Source: Cocos nucifera (taxonomy: Eukaryota > Streptophyta > Magnoliopsida > Arecales > Arecaceae). Taken from it: a DNA stretch of 64,000 nt. The number at the start of each line of letters is the position of its first letter. The first letter of the stretch is position 1. Under the pieces are notes generated by a model. It did not search any database, was not told where the DNA came from, and was given only the letters and a program-made list of their open reading frames with translations. The stretch spans positions 1-64,000 of the forward strand of contig QRFJ01003317.1 of the NCBI GenBank assembly GCA_006176705.1. The letters run 5' to 3'. Both the position numbers and the translations under genes were made by a program. Positions 33,566 through 44,700 of the stretch are shown here, piece by piece.

Positions 33566-35444
33566 TTTTCTTTCTTGTGTAGAGAGTCAAAGCTTCTAGT
33601 TAGATTTTGTAATTAAGACTTGATCAATTTATTTAGAAGTTTGATTTTTAAATAAATTAGCTTCCATTATTTTCTTGGATCCCTACACTTTCTTTGTAGA
33701 GATGCAAAAATCTCTATGATTACTGATTTCTAGTGGATAGTGCAGTCCCACCAACTGACTCATCACCTCATCTAACAGTTATTGGTGATGGGTTAGCCAA
33801 TAAGTAAACAACTCTTATCCAATGATTCTCTAATCATGGTGCACCCAGACTTGGTCTCTAATTCATGAATCTCACCATGTCCGAAATATTGATCCACTCC
33901 TTCGTTAAGTCAAATCCACCATTTGCATAGATTGGATTTCTAATTGGATCTCTCATCGTATCCAGAATATTGAGCCCAATCCATCCTCTAGCCCGTAGCA
34001 TCCAATGCCTAATAGACATGGTTGCATCTTTCTGATGCAACTGAACCACTATGACCAGCTGAGAATAATCAACCCCAGGAAGGGCCCACATATCTATAAT
34101 GGTGGAAGACCTTAGACTTAATCTTTTTTTAGAAAGATTTGATTTAGATCTCTTTAAACTTGATATAGCCGTAACCATTATGACTAACCTAGTGCCATGG
34201 GTCAGCTCTGATTGTTAGCCATCTTAGATCAGGATTGGGTTGACAAATATGGTCAGGTAAGTGAGATCGGTGGAAGGGATATGCTATTAACTTGACAAGA
34301 ATGCATTCGAGTTGAGTAGCTCCCAATTAAAAATCAGTCGATCATATCTGCCAAACTTACCTTAGATACCAAATTATTGAGCCGATCCCAATCGGGTTAG
34401 CCTACAATCCAGACTCTAACCACTAAGCCTAATTAGGTCTTAACTCGATCGATCACTCATGTGACTCGACTTTGATCCAAACTTAATCCTATTAGGCTAG
34501 TCAATTTAAGTACTCTTGATCCCACCTAACCAACTCTTGATTCGGTTTGATCAATCGCTAGACCTAATTGAGCCACATAAGTCCAAACCTAATTTTATGA
34601 ATATATTTTAGATCTAAAAATTCTCAATTTTATATCTAATATATTTTATAATCTTAATTCTTAATTAAGTTTAGGATTCATAAATAAAATACACATATAA
34701 AATCCTAGGATTTTAGGATCTAGAATTTTATAAAAAATAAGTTTTTTATTTTTAATTAAGGACGAACGCACAACACCCCTACACACCATAAGAACACTCC
34801 ATCGAATGGAAGGAGAGGGCTTTTAAACCCCATTTCGTTCTTATGATCGGATGGCCAAGGGGCACGTCTTAATAAAAAATATGATAAATCTACAAAATTA
34901 GTTAGATCTACATTATATATCATATATATAAAAATTGATCTAACTAAAAATATATTTTGCATATATCTCATATATCATATTATGTATATTTTTAGATCTA
35001 AATTATCTCATAAATATCTAAAAAATAAGATTTAAATTTGATCATATCAAATTAAAATTTATTCTAGATAATTTTATAGAACTATTCTACAACTAGTCTA
35101 AACATGCATCTATCATATCTTATATGAATAAATTAAATAAATTTATTTTCTATTTTTTAAATCTAATTATAATATTTATATTATCAAAAAATAATAAATA
35201 AATAGATCTAAAAATTATAATTAATTAAATTAAAATTATGATTATGCTAGACTATACATAGAATAATTCTATTTCTATTCTAGTCATGCATCTCATACAT
35301 CTTAGATCTAGATTATTTAATTTTTAATTTTTTGATTTCAGATCTAATCATATCTAATGTGATATCTAAAATCATCTAATTATTAAATTAAAAATAAATT
35401 AAAATTAGATCTAATAAATTATAGAACCTAGCTCTAATACCATT
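33566..35444 (-). other. Long leader of copia element B with primer binding site
   Basis: Nearly 1.9 kb lie between the 5' LTR and gag. The primer binding site GCTCTAATACCA (35431-35442) is the complement of the Met-i site with one transition. The part next to the LTR (34640-35430) is very AT-rich. The part next to gag includes a ~100-codon open frame (33858-34178). The same leader, with the same layout, is found in plus orientation at 42604-44480. Confidence 0.75.
33858..34178 (-). CDS. Open frame in the copia B leader (106 codons), unknown
   Basis: Minus-strand ORF lying about 290 bases upstream of gag. It contains KKRLSLRSSTIIDMWAL, VIVVQLHQKDATMSIRHWML and TKEWINIS. The homologous frame in the other copy (43899-44195, 98 codons) is also open through to the same stop. 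I do not recognise the protein. By eye around 20 of ~95 shared residues differ, so there is no clear sign of purifying selection. It could be a captured or upstream regulatory ORF, or a frame left open by chance. Confidence 0.4.
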   Translation of the reverse strand: MVTAISSLKRSKSNLSKKRLSLRSSTIIDMWALPGVDYSQLVIVVQLHQKDATMSIRHWMLRARGWIGLNILDTMRDPIRNPIYANGGFDLTKEWINISDMVRFMN

Positions 35445-36283
35445 TGAGGGAAAAAATCTATTTTCCTAATCAGGTTCGTTCAGATCTAATTGGATTAGAA
35501 GAAATATTTCAAAAAAAAATTCTCTAAGATTCTAATCAGATCTGAGATTCCTCAAATCTAATCTTATTAATCTAATAACAAAATTAAAATAAAAAAAAAT
35601 TAAATTAAATTTAATTATACCTTTATTTTAGATAATTCAATTATTCTGTGATGATCCCAATGTTTGCCTAAGGTTCTGGATGTAGCCACACAAGCTCCTA
35701 GCCTCTATCGGTATCCACTTAGGTAGGATCTAGAGATCTTCTCCTTCTCAATCAATCCTCCAAAAATCAGATATAGATCTAATCTTGAAGGTCTTCAAAA
35801 CTTCTTTTGAAGAACTATCATTGTCTCTTGTAGCAGTGCTGCCTTATTCCTTTTCTGGTGCCTTTCACTTGCTTGGATCGCACCTTATTCATGCCCAAAA
35901 CTCCTTGGGAATGGATAGGAGAGAGAGGACTAAAGGGTGAAATGGAGAAGGAAAGAGAGAGATTTTGTGGCATGGGCTAAATGTAGAAGCATTAAAAACC
36001 TAAGCGCAGACAGAGTTTATATAGACTCTACTGCACCATGCAGTGCCACATCATCCCGTCCAATCATGGCTCTTTGAGCAATCAGATCTAAATCTGATTG
36101 GTGGGATGACATCATCTGATTCAATCAGATGAGAGACCCTCAAAATGCTCCTAAGGTGGTGCCAAGACTAGGTCATCAAGAGTTCTTGGTGCCACAGAGT
36201 TTAATCCTCTAAAGCAACCCTGGAGTTCCATCTATATGGGACTCCTCCTTTATCCTCATGGGGCGCACGCCTCCCTAGGCATA
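35445..36283 (-). repeat. LTR B, 5' copy, truncated
   Basis: Matches 27414-28225 of the left LTR (for example the GGTTCTGGATGTAGCCACAC and AAGAACT.TC.TTGTCTCTTG blocks). It stops at GCGCACGCCTCCCTAGGCATA, where the Athila LTR starts. The missing part is not found to the right. Confidence 0.8.
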
Positions 36284-36500
36284 TGATAAGTGATAAAAAT
36301 ATACTAATAAAAGTATTAAATTATAAAATAAATTAATCTATTTCTTTAGAAATTGATATATTTATTAATTTTATGTAGAAAAGAAGGCCACTAATGTGAA
36401 GATCTTGTTTTTTTGATTCAAATAAAATAAATTTCAGACAAAATGGACTTCAAACGAGTCCAGAATTGAATTTCAAAAAAAAAAAAATCGCCGATGCAAC

Positions 36501-36523
36501 GCTGACGTCAGGATGACGTCAGC
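36501..36523. promoter_or_regulatory. Paired TGACG palindrome (as-1-like) in the Athila LTR
   Basis: GCTGACGTCA - GGA - TGACGTCAGC is a perfect inverted repeat carrying two TGACGTCA cores about 500 bases upstream of the TATA box. The other Athila LTR has the same pair with one core altered (15283-15301). TGACG pairs are known binding sites of plant TGA-type bZIP factors; activity here is inference. Confidence 0.55.
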
Positions 36524-37063
36524 ATTTTTCGCGGTGCATGATGGACCATCTGAAGGGTATTTCAGAAATTTCACAGTAAGAGACGCGCTCTGATTGGTTG
36601 AAAAACACAGCGGTCCACGCAATACCGGGCTCGCGCATGATCCACAAAGGGCAACTTGGAAATTTTGTCTGATCCAACGGGCAGCATTCACTGAAACTCG
36701 ATCGGACGGCTAAAACGAAGGTGCTGATGGACGGCATCCGTAGCTCCTGATCGAGATCCAATGGCTGAAATTTATCCCAAAGTTAAACTATAGATCAGAA
36801 GGCTTATTTCTACCCGATCGGATGGCCCAGATTCAATCCAACGATTGATCCAACGGCTGGCATTAAATCCAACTTGATCTGGGTTATTTTAAGAGATTTT
36901 TGAGTGGTTTTTAAACCATTTAATCAACATCTAATGGCCAGAATTATCTAGATCTTAATTTGAGTTGTTTTGGGAGTCTTAAACCTAGTTTTTGATGGAT
37001 TGTGGGGGGAAATCAAACTCTTTATCTATAAAAAGAGTTTGTTGTCGTGAGAAAAAAAAAATC

Positions 37064-37136
37064 AGAGAGAGACAGAGAGAGACGGGGAGAAAGAGAGAAA
37101 TAGAAAGAGAGAGAGAGAGAAAGAGAGAGGAGAGAG
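37064..37136 (+). repeat. GA-rich microsatellite in the Athila LTR
   Basis: Imperfect (GA)n with GACAGAGA and AAAGAGA interruptions just downstream of the TATA box, in the probable R/leader part of the LTR. Confidence 0.85.
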
Positions 37137-38184
37137 GTAAGAGTGATTTGTGAAAAATAAAAAAAGGTTTTTAATTTTTTTTTATTTCTTTCGACGATCA
37201 AGACATCGATTAAGGAGCCTCTTCATCTTCGCCAAGTTCTCCACATCAAGAGTAGTAGATAATCAATTTCAGCAATCAAATGTCTAATTTCTCTATACTT
37301 TTTATTTTATTTACTATTTTTGAACTTGTTATTATGAACTAAATTTTATTTTACTAAAGCTAAGGTGTAACCACTCTTTTGATGCAATATTCAGTATGAT
37401 TTATTTTTAAATTTTATTCATGAGGAGTATATAAATCTGATCTTAATGCTTTTAGATTACTGGCCATCTTCTAATTGATCTGATAAACATAGATGTTATG
37501 GATCAAGTACATCTATGTTAATGCTTCTTGATTATATATCTTATATTATGAATCAAATTAGAATTCATATGCATGCGAGAATTTTAGTGCGCTTTGGATG
37601 CAGCGTATTTTAATTAGAGGGTTTCACAAAACCTAGTGCATTAATATTTATTTAAATTATACCTGGACCAAAGGATAATTAATAAATATTAATAGTTTTG
37701 CTATGCTTGGATCAAAGGATAGTAAATAAATTAGGAGACTCCACCATCATATGAAATAAAATTAATCTAAAAATCTGAATATTGTATTGACTGAGTTGGT
37801 GAACCAATTACCTTAGTAATCCATTACTCTTGAGTTTAAAACCCTAATAATTTACACTCTCTCTATTTAATTAAAAACTTTTAATTATTTTTTTTATTTT
37901 CTTTATTTTCTTTAATTTCTTATTCTCATAAATCGATCTTTTAAATAAAGCATAGGAAAGAGTTTTTCAGTACTTATTTTTCAATCCTTTAGGGACGATA
38001 CTATACTCATTCACTTTATTACTTGATCGATTGGTACACTTGCCATAGCTATAAATTAGCATGCATCAAATTTTTGGCACCATTGTCGGGGATTGTGTCT
38101 AAAATAATATTAAAATTTTGATCTTAGCTTTACTTTAGAAATTTATTTTTAATTTTTATTGTTCAAAAAAAAATTATTCATTGC

Positions 38185-39780
38185 ATGACACGTACCGGAC
38201 ATAGTTATTTACTACCTTTAGTTCCAGAAATTGAAAGAATCATTAGAAGACTACAACAAGAGAGAAACATGGCAGCTGAAGATCCTAACGACATCAATCT
38301 AGGATTGGATATGACGACCGAAGGATAGCATGAAGCTATTCGATCAGTACATCGTTCATTAAATGATTACATCACACCATCTATAGCCGATGCAGCTTCG
38401 AGCATTAGGAGACCACCTATATGAGCAAATAACTTCGAAATAAAATCGGCGATGATCCAGATGATTCAATCAACTATCCAATTTAGTGGATACGTGCATG
38501 ATGATCCTAATGCCTATATTTCTAATTTTCTTGAACTTTGTGGTACTTTTAAAATTAATGGGGTGTCGGATGATGCTATTAGATTAAGATTATTTCCTTT
38601 CTCTTTATGGGACAAAGCTAAGAGTTGGCTTCATTCTCTTCCTGCAGGTTCTATTACAACTTGAGATATCCTAGTCCAAAAATTCTTAGCCAAGTACTTT
38701 CCACCTTCCAAGATTGCTAAGATGCGCAACGATATCACTTCTTTTATGCAGATGGACATGGAGACACTATATGAGACTTGGGAGCATTTCAAAGAATTAC
38801 TGAGGAGATGTCCACATCATCAACTATCCGTATGGCTTTAGGTACAAACTTTCTATAATGGTTTATCTCCTACTAATCATTCTATGATTGATGCAGCAGC
38901 AGGAGGAACCATTAATCGAAAAATGGAGGAAGAAGCTTTCGATCTGATCGATGAGATGGCATCAAATAGCTATCAATGGCAGATAGAGCGCATGATGCAT
39001 AAAAGACTAGCAATTGTGCAGGGAGTAGATTGCGTGCCGACCTTATTAGCTGAAATTGCAGCCCTTAGAGCCGAAGTCAACAACTTAAAGGGAACAGCTA
39101 TGCATATTCAGAGCATTACTTGTGACCTGTGTGGAGGAGGACACAATACGGGCAATTGCCAAACAGGTAATCCTTTTGCTAAAACAACTGATACAGCTAA
39201 TTATATTGATAATTTTTTCAGGCCGCAATAAAACAATTCCTACTCCAACACATACAATCAAGGATGGAGGCAGCACCCAAATTTCTCATGGAGCAATCAA
39301 AATGCAGCACAACAACCACCCCCAGGATTCCAAGTACCTGAAAAAAGTCCAACATGGAAGAGCTGATGGTCAAATTCATGCAAAACCAAGAAGCAACTAT
39401 AAAAAATTTGGAAGCCAAACTTAGACAGGACTAAACAGCAGCAATTTGAAACTTGGAGATGCAAATAAATCAAATGGCTAAGATAATCTCCGAGAAACCT
39501 CAAGGATTCTTGCCAAGCAATATGAAGATAAATCCAAGGGAGTAAGTCAATGCTATCACCCTAAGAAGTGGTATAAAGCTGGAGGAGCCACATCAGAAGA
39601 ATGAGACTGAAGAGCCAACTACAAATAAGGAACCATCAACTAAAATTCGTCAGTCACCAATACAACCAGCAGATGGATGATCTCCAGGTATACGATTTGC
39701 CGATCCAAATGTGAAGCCCTACATGCCACCACTACCATTCCCAGAGAGATAAATACAGCATCCAGATAAGGATGCTGATC
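38185..39780 (+). pseudogene. gag: Athila gag
   Basis: Starts at ATG 38185 (MTRTGHSYLLPLVPEIERII). The retrotransposon gag domain is clear: FSGYVHDDPNAYISNFLELC, DDAIRLRLFPFSLWDKAKSW, LPAGSITT, FLAKYFPPSKIAKMRNDI and FYNGLSPTNHSMIDAAAGG, with EEEAFDLIDEMASNSYQW in the C-terminal part. A zinc knuckle-like CDLCGGGHNTGNC lies near 39121-39165. Stops after NLGLDMTTEG, after SITT (38662-38664) and at several later places make it a pseudogene. The end PNVKPYMPPLPFPER belongs to the gag-protease border. It makes the particle shell in living relatives. Confidence 0.88.
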
Positions 39781-40334
39781 AGACCTTATTAGATATGGTT
39801 TGATCTATGATAAGCTTCATGGATCTTCCTGAATTTTTTTAGGGATATAGTCTAATGATCACTATATATTTACTGAATAGGGTTCCCTCTAAAATCATTC
39901 ATACCACATCATATGAGATATGACATCGTAAAAAATTAAGTCTGAGTTACCTCAAAATTTGGGATTGTTCGACTCATGTCAAGAGACAATAGGCGGACAA
40001 GTTAGAGTATAGGTCCTTTAGAGCTCGATTCATAGGATGTCCTAAAGAGTCATTAGCATATTATTTCTATATTTTGAAAGACCATAATGTGATTATGAGT
40101 CAACATGCCATCTTTCTTGAAAAATAGTTTATTTAAGATGGTGGCATCGGAAGGCAGTTAGGCTCGAGAAGAAAATCTCCCAAGAGCAATGAGCTAAAGA
40201 TCTTATGAAATTCAATCAGATTTAGCCAGTCCGATCACTACCTCCTCCACCTCATAGATTAGAAAGAATTTTCCATCCTCCTGAAAGATACTTTGGTACT
40301 ATTTCAGAGGACGTAGAGGAAATGTTGTTAGATA
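39781..40334 (+). pseudogene. pol: Copia B integrase C-terminal fragment joined to a polypurine tract
   Basis: Plus-strand copy of the integrase segment seen at 31250-31780 (minus). It reads SMISFMDLPEFF, LNRVPSKIIHTTSYEI, GCPKES, LKDHNVIMSQHAIFLEK and LKDTLVLFQRT with several stops. After GAGGAAATGTTGTTAGATA the sequence runs straight into LTR B at 40335. Reverse transcriptase and RNase H are deleted: the joint lies at about 40310-40330, where integrase codons and the polypurine region share GAGGAAATG-like sequence. Confidence 0.75.
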
Positions 40335-42603
40335 TGTGTGCCCTAGAAGCCAGAATTGGCTAACACTTGTAATACAATTCTAGGGGCAAAATTATAATTT
40401 TGACTATAAATAATAAAATGGGTTATTTTCTATCACAAATGTATATTTAGTATCTGTGATACATCCCTAAGTTAATGGTAATGATAATTCTTATTTTCAA
40501 GAGTTGAAAATTTAAAATAAGAATTTTCATTATTAACTCATAAAATGCTCCTAATCGTAGGATCATCATGAGGATGATGATTGATCCGAAAGATTGGTGT
40601 ACAATCGCTTCTTTATAATAGATGAGTCTTGACTCTACGGTGTAGAGACATCGGAGCAAGAGTACAGGTACTCGTTAGAGAATGAGGGCACTGAGCATGA
40701 TCATCTCGAGCAGTCATAAGAAAGTCTACCTTCTCGTCGATGACTAACTTGAAGCTGCAGTGGTGTGTCTGATTCTTTGACCTGAGGTGCATCGATAGTT
40801 CATCTTGAGGGTGTTATAGTTTGACTACACCATGACTTGATCTCCAAGCCATTCGAAATTCTGAGGTGTATGTTGGCTATAACATGTTTATTGTAGGAAT
40901 TGGATTACACCAAAAGAAAATCTATCTACCTCGGTGGATGAGGAGCAGCCCTATGATGATCATGAGAATCAAGTTCATAAGCCCATGGCTATGGCAGAGT
41001 GAAATAATAGAAAGAGTTTCTATTAAGATTTTCACATCGGACTTGAATCGAATGATTAAATCATATGATAGAAATTAGGGTTTGATGAGTTCACCTTAAT
41101 CCTAATCTGATCGGAGCTCAAGATAGAAGAACTTAGTCACATAAGTAGCTGCACCAAGAGATTTATTTTCATTTTTGATGGATTGTCACCATATACTGCT
41201 AGGTGTCACTGGTGGATTTTGGGAGCAATTAGAATAATTTAGATGATCGATTATTCTAGTTGTTTGAATCAGAAGAGTTTTGATCCATTGAAAGGAGTTT
41301 TGATGATGTCGATGATAGAGATCGTGACATATCCCATTACCATACAGAACTAAACCAAACTGAATCACACAAATAAGGGTTTGGATCTAGATATTATCAA
41401 TTGGACTAATCCAGTTCAATTGATTTGAATTAGATTCAATTAGGTTTAAGAAAATCGTGTTAGCACATGATTGAACCTAACGTTTTCCTTCTGCTATCAT
41501 TAAAAGTTATCTCGACTAAGCCAAATGTATTTGTGCTCGCTCAGGTATCTTTACTTGGTCTGACTAGAGCTTGTCTAAGTCAGAAAAGGGTTATCTTAAT
41601 TTATAAGATAAATTTGAGACAATACCTATCATTTTCCATCACCTGCTAATTCTTATCTTTGACTTTGGTCAAACATTGACCTTTGATACTTAGATATCTG
41701 TCCATGTGTCATGCACCTATTGGAGAGCAGATAGAGGCTTGTCCCCTTGCTAGATTTTGGAAAGGAGGGGCCGCACACCTAGGGAGGTGTGCACCCATGG
41801 ATAGGGACGCCTGGAGTCCCATACAGATGGAACTCCAAATTGCTTCTTGGTTTCTACTTAGGTGACCTCTAGCTATAGACTTTGACCAGTCTTAGATGCC
41901 ATCTAAGGATGAATTAGTAGAGCTCTCATCTGATTGGATCAGGTGATCTTATCCCATCAATCAGATTTAGATCTGATTGCACGAAGCAACGTGATTGATC
42001 GGGATGATGTGGCACTGCATGGCGCAGTAGGGTCTATATATATACCCTATCTACGCCCAACTTTAAAAGAGTTCTCTCTTAGCCCATGCCCTAAGTCTAT
42101 TCCTCTCTCTCCTCCATGCCATCTTCTAATCCTCTCTCTCCTCTCCACGCCCAAGGAAAGTTAGGCTTCAGTTTGGTACGATTCAAGTAAGAAAAAGCTG
42201 ACGAAAAAGGAAGAAGACAGTACTGCTGCAGAGATGACTGTAGATCTTCGAAAAGAGTTTTGAAGATCCTCCAAATGAGATCCAGATCTAATTTTTAGAG
42301 AGGTGATAAAGAAGAAGAAGATCTTCAGATCCAGTTCGAGTGGATATCGGTAGAGGCCAGGCACTTCTGTGGCTAGATCCAGAACCTCAGGCAGTCAGCA
42401 GGATCATCAAAGGATAATCTAATTACCCAACATCAAGGTATAAATTAAATTAAATTAAATTTATTTTATTTATTAGATCTATAAAATTAGATCTAAAATA
42501 TCTCAGATTTAATCTAGATATATGAGAGAAATTTTTAAAATATCTCTCTTGATCCAATCAAATCTAAATGAACCTAATCCGAGAAATCAGGATTTCTCCT
42601 TCA
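40335..42603 (+). repeat. LTR B, plus orientation, complete
   Basis: 2269 bases, TGTGTGCCC..CTCCTTCA. It contains a small hairpin GCACACCT-AGGG-AGGTGTGC (about 41770-41790) and a TATATATA box near 42035-42045. It is flanked left by a pol remnant with polypurine end and right by a primer binding site, so it serves as 3' LTR for one and 5' LTR for the other internal region. Confidence 0.85.
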
Positions 42604-44480
42604 ACTGGTATCAGAGTTAGGTTCTCTAAATTATTTAGATCTAATTTTTATTTATTTTTGATCTAAAAATTAGATGATTTTAGATGTCACATAAGATGTA
42701 ATTAGATCTAAAATTAAAAAAATTAAAATTAAGTAATTTAGATCTAAGTTTTACAAGATGCATGACTAGTTGTAAAATAGAATAGTTCTATACATAGTAT
42801 TGCATGATCATGATTTATTTTGATTAAATTATAATTTTACATCTATTTATTTTTTATTTTTTAATAATTATAAATATTATAATAAAATTTAAAAAATAAA
42901 AAATAAAATTATTTAATTTTTAGATCATATGAGATATGATGAACGCATGATTAGACTAGTTGTACAATAATTCTACATAATTATCTAGATTAAAATTTAT
43001 TTTGATGTGATCAATTTAAATTTAATTTTTTAAATAATTATGAGATAATTTAGATCTGAAAAATATGCATGATATGATATATGAGATGTATGCAAAATAT
43101 GTATAAAGTTAGATCAATTTTATATATGAGATATATAATGTAGATCTAACTAGTTTTGTAGATTTATATTTCTGATTAAGGTGTTCCCCTTGGCCATCCG
43201 GCCATAAGAATAAAGTAGGATTTAAATACCCTCTCCTCTCATTCGATGGGGTGTTCTTATGATGTGTAGGGGTGCTGCACGTTCATCCTTAATCAAAAAT
43301 CAAGAATTTACTTTCTGTAAAATCCTAGATCCTGAAATCCTAGAATTTTATTTATATATTTTGTTTATGAACTCTAACTTAATTAAGAATTAAGATTATG
43401 AAATATATGTTAAGTCTAAAATTAATAATTTTAGATCTAAGACATATTCATAATATTGGATTCGGACTTGAATAGCTCAATTAGGTCTAAACGGTTGATC
43501 AAACCGAATCAAGAGTTGGTTAGATGGGATCAATAGTACTTAAATTGACCAGCCTAATAGGATTAGACTGGGTCAAGATCGAGTCATGTGAGTGATCGAT
43601 CAAGCTAAGACCTAATTAGACTCAGTGGTTAGAGTCTGGATTGTAGGCTAATCCAATTAGTTCTGGCTCAATAATTTGGTGTTTAAGGTAAGTTTGGCAG
43701 ATACGATTGATTGGTTTTTAATTAGAAGCTACTCGACTCGAATGCATCCTTATCGAGTTAATGGCATATCCCTTCCACCAGCCTCATTTACCTGACCATA
43801 TTTGTTGGCTCAGTCTTGATTTGAGGTGGTCAATAATTCGAGCTAACCGATGCCACTAGGTTAGTCATAATGGTTATGACTATGTCAAGTCTAGTTTAAT
43901 GAGACCTAAATCAAATCTCCCTAAGAAAAGATTAAGTCTAAGATCTTCCACCATTGTAGATATGCGAGCCCTTTCCGAGGTTGATTGTTCTCGGCTGGTT
44001 ATAGTAGTTCAGTTGCACCAGAAGGATGCAACCATATCTATTAGGCATTGGATGCTACGGGCTGGAGGATGGATTGGACTCAATATTTTGGATATGGTAA
44101 GAGACTCAATTAGGAATCCAATCTGTGCAAATGGTAGGTCTGACTTAACTAAGGAGTGGATCAATATTTCAGGCACGATGAGATTCATGAATTAGAGACC
44201 AAGTTTGGATGCACCATGATTAGAGAATCATTGAATAAGAGTTATTCACTCATTGGCTAATCCATCATCAATAACTATTAGGTGAGATGATGAGTCAGTT
44301 GGTGGGACCGCACCATCCATTAGAAATTATTAATCATGGAGATTTTCACATCTCTACAGAGAAAGTGTAGGGATCTGAGAAAATAGTGAAAACTAATTTG
44401 TTTAAAAATAAAATCTCTAAACAAATTGGTTAAGTCTTAATTACAATATCTGACTAAAAACTTTGATTCTCTATAGAAAA
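42604..44480 (+). other. Copia B leader (plus copy) with primer binding site
   Basis: TGGTATCAGAGT at 42606-42617 is the initiator-Met primer binding site with one change. The ~1.86-kb leader is the inverted counterpart of 33566-35444. It is AT-rich from 42640 to 43150 and carries a 98-codon open frame at 43899-44195. Confidence 0.78.
43899..44195 (+). CDS. Open frame in the copia B leader (98 codons), unknown
   Basis: Homologue of the open frame at 33858-34178. It starts with MRPKSNLPKKRLSLRSST, ends TKEWINISGTMRFMN, and its stop is at the same place as in the other copy. The start differs because of a small change upstream. Function unknown; substitutions between the copies are mostly amino-acid changing. 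Confidence 0.4.
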   Translation: MRPKSNLPKKRLSLRSSTIVDMRALSEVDCSRLVIVVQLHQKDATISIRHWMLRAGGWIGLNILDMVRDSIRNPICANGRSDLTKEWINISGTMRFMN

Positions 44481-44700
44481 ATGTCTGCATCTAACCCACT
44501 AGCACGAATCCTGGACACCCATAGACTGACCGAATCCAATTATAAGGATTGGCTTCGGAACTTCAAAATTATTTTGGATTTTGAGAAGTTAACTCATGTA
44601 TTGGATCAGGATCCTCCCATCTTACCAGCTTGTCCATCCACTGAACAGAGAGCATCTCTTGAAAAGTGGATAGATGAAGATAACAAGGCCAGATATTATA
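44481..44700 (+). pseudogene. gag: Copia B gag, 5' fragment
   Basis: Intact ATG at 44481 followed by MSASNPLARILDTHRLTESN, KDWLRNFKII and DEDNKARYY. It is cut at about 44700, where the Tat element begins on the other strand. The longer open frame to 44795 is a chimera across that joint. Confidence 0.85.

Larger units (their letters stand above)
27414..36283 (-). mobile_element. Copia element B (TNT1-like), nearly full length, minus strand
   Basis: Contains a 3' LTR of 2186 bases, RNase H, reverse transcriptase, integrase, protease, gag, an unusually long 1.87-kb leader, a primer binding site and a 5' LTR cut to 839 bases by the Athila LTR at 36284. A related copy in opposite orientation starts at 39781. 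Reading frames are broken by stops, but all domains can be followed. The target duplication cannot be tested because the right LTR is incomplete; the left flank is AAGAT (27409-27413). Confidence 0.85.
36284..38068 (+). repeat. LTR G, 5' LTR of the Athila element
   Basis: 1785 bases, TGATAAG..GCATCA. TATAAAA at 37027-37033 is preceded by an open U3 and followed by a GA-repeat. The 3' part has the CAATCCTTTAGGGACGATAC segment usual near the end of Athila LTRs. The next bases TGGCACCATTGTCGGGGA (38075-38092) are the primer binding site, a transition-decayed form of TGGCGCCGTTGCCGGGGA. Confidence 0.85.
36284..39780 (+). mobile_element. Athila-type gypsy element, truncated after gag
   Basis: Plus-strand 5' LTR (36284-38068), primer binding site and gag; protease, reverse transcriptase, integrase and 3' LTR are missing. 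The end of gag (PPLPFPER) joins directly to a copia integrase fragment at about 39780. It landed in the LTR of copia element B. The LTR has a close relative at 3085-16506 in minus orientation. Confidence 0.85.
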
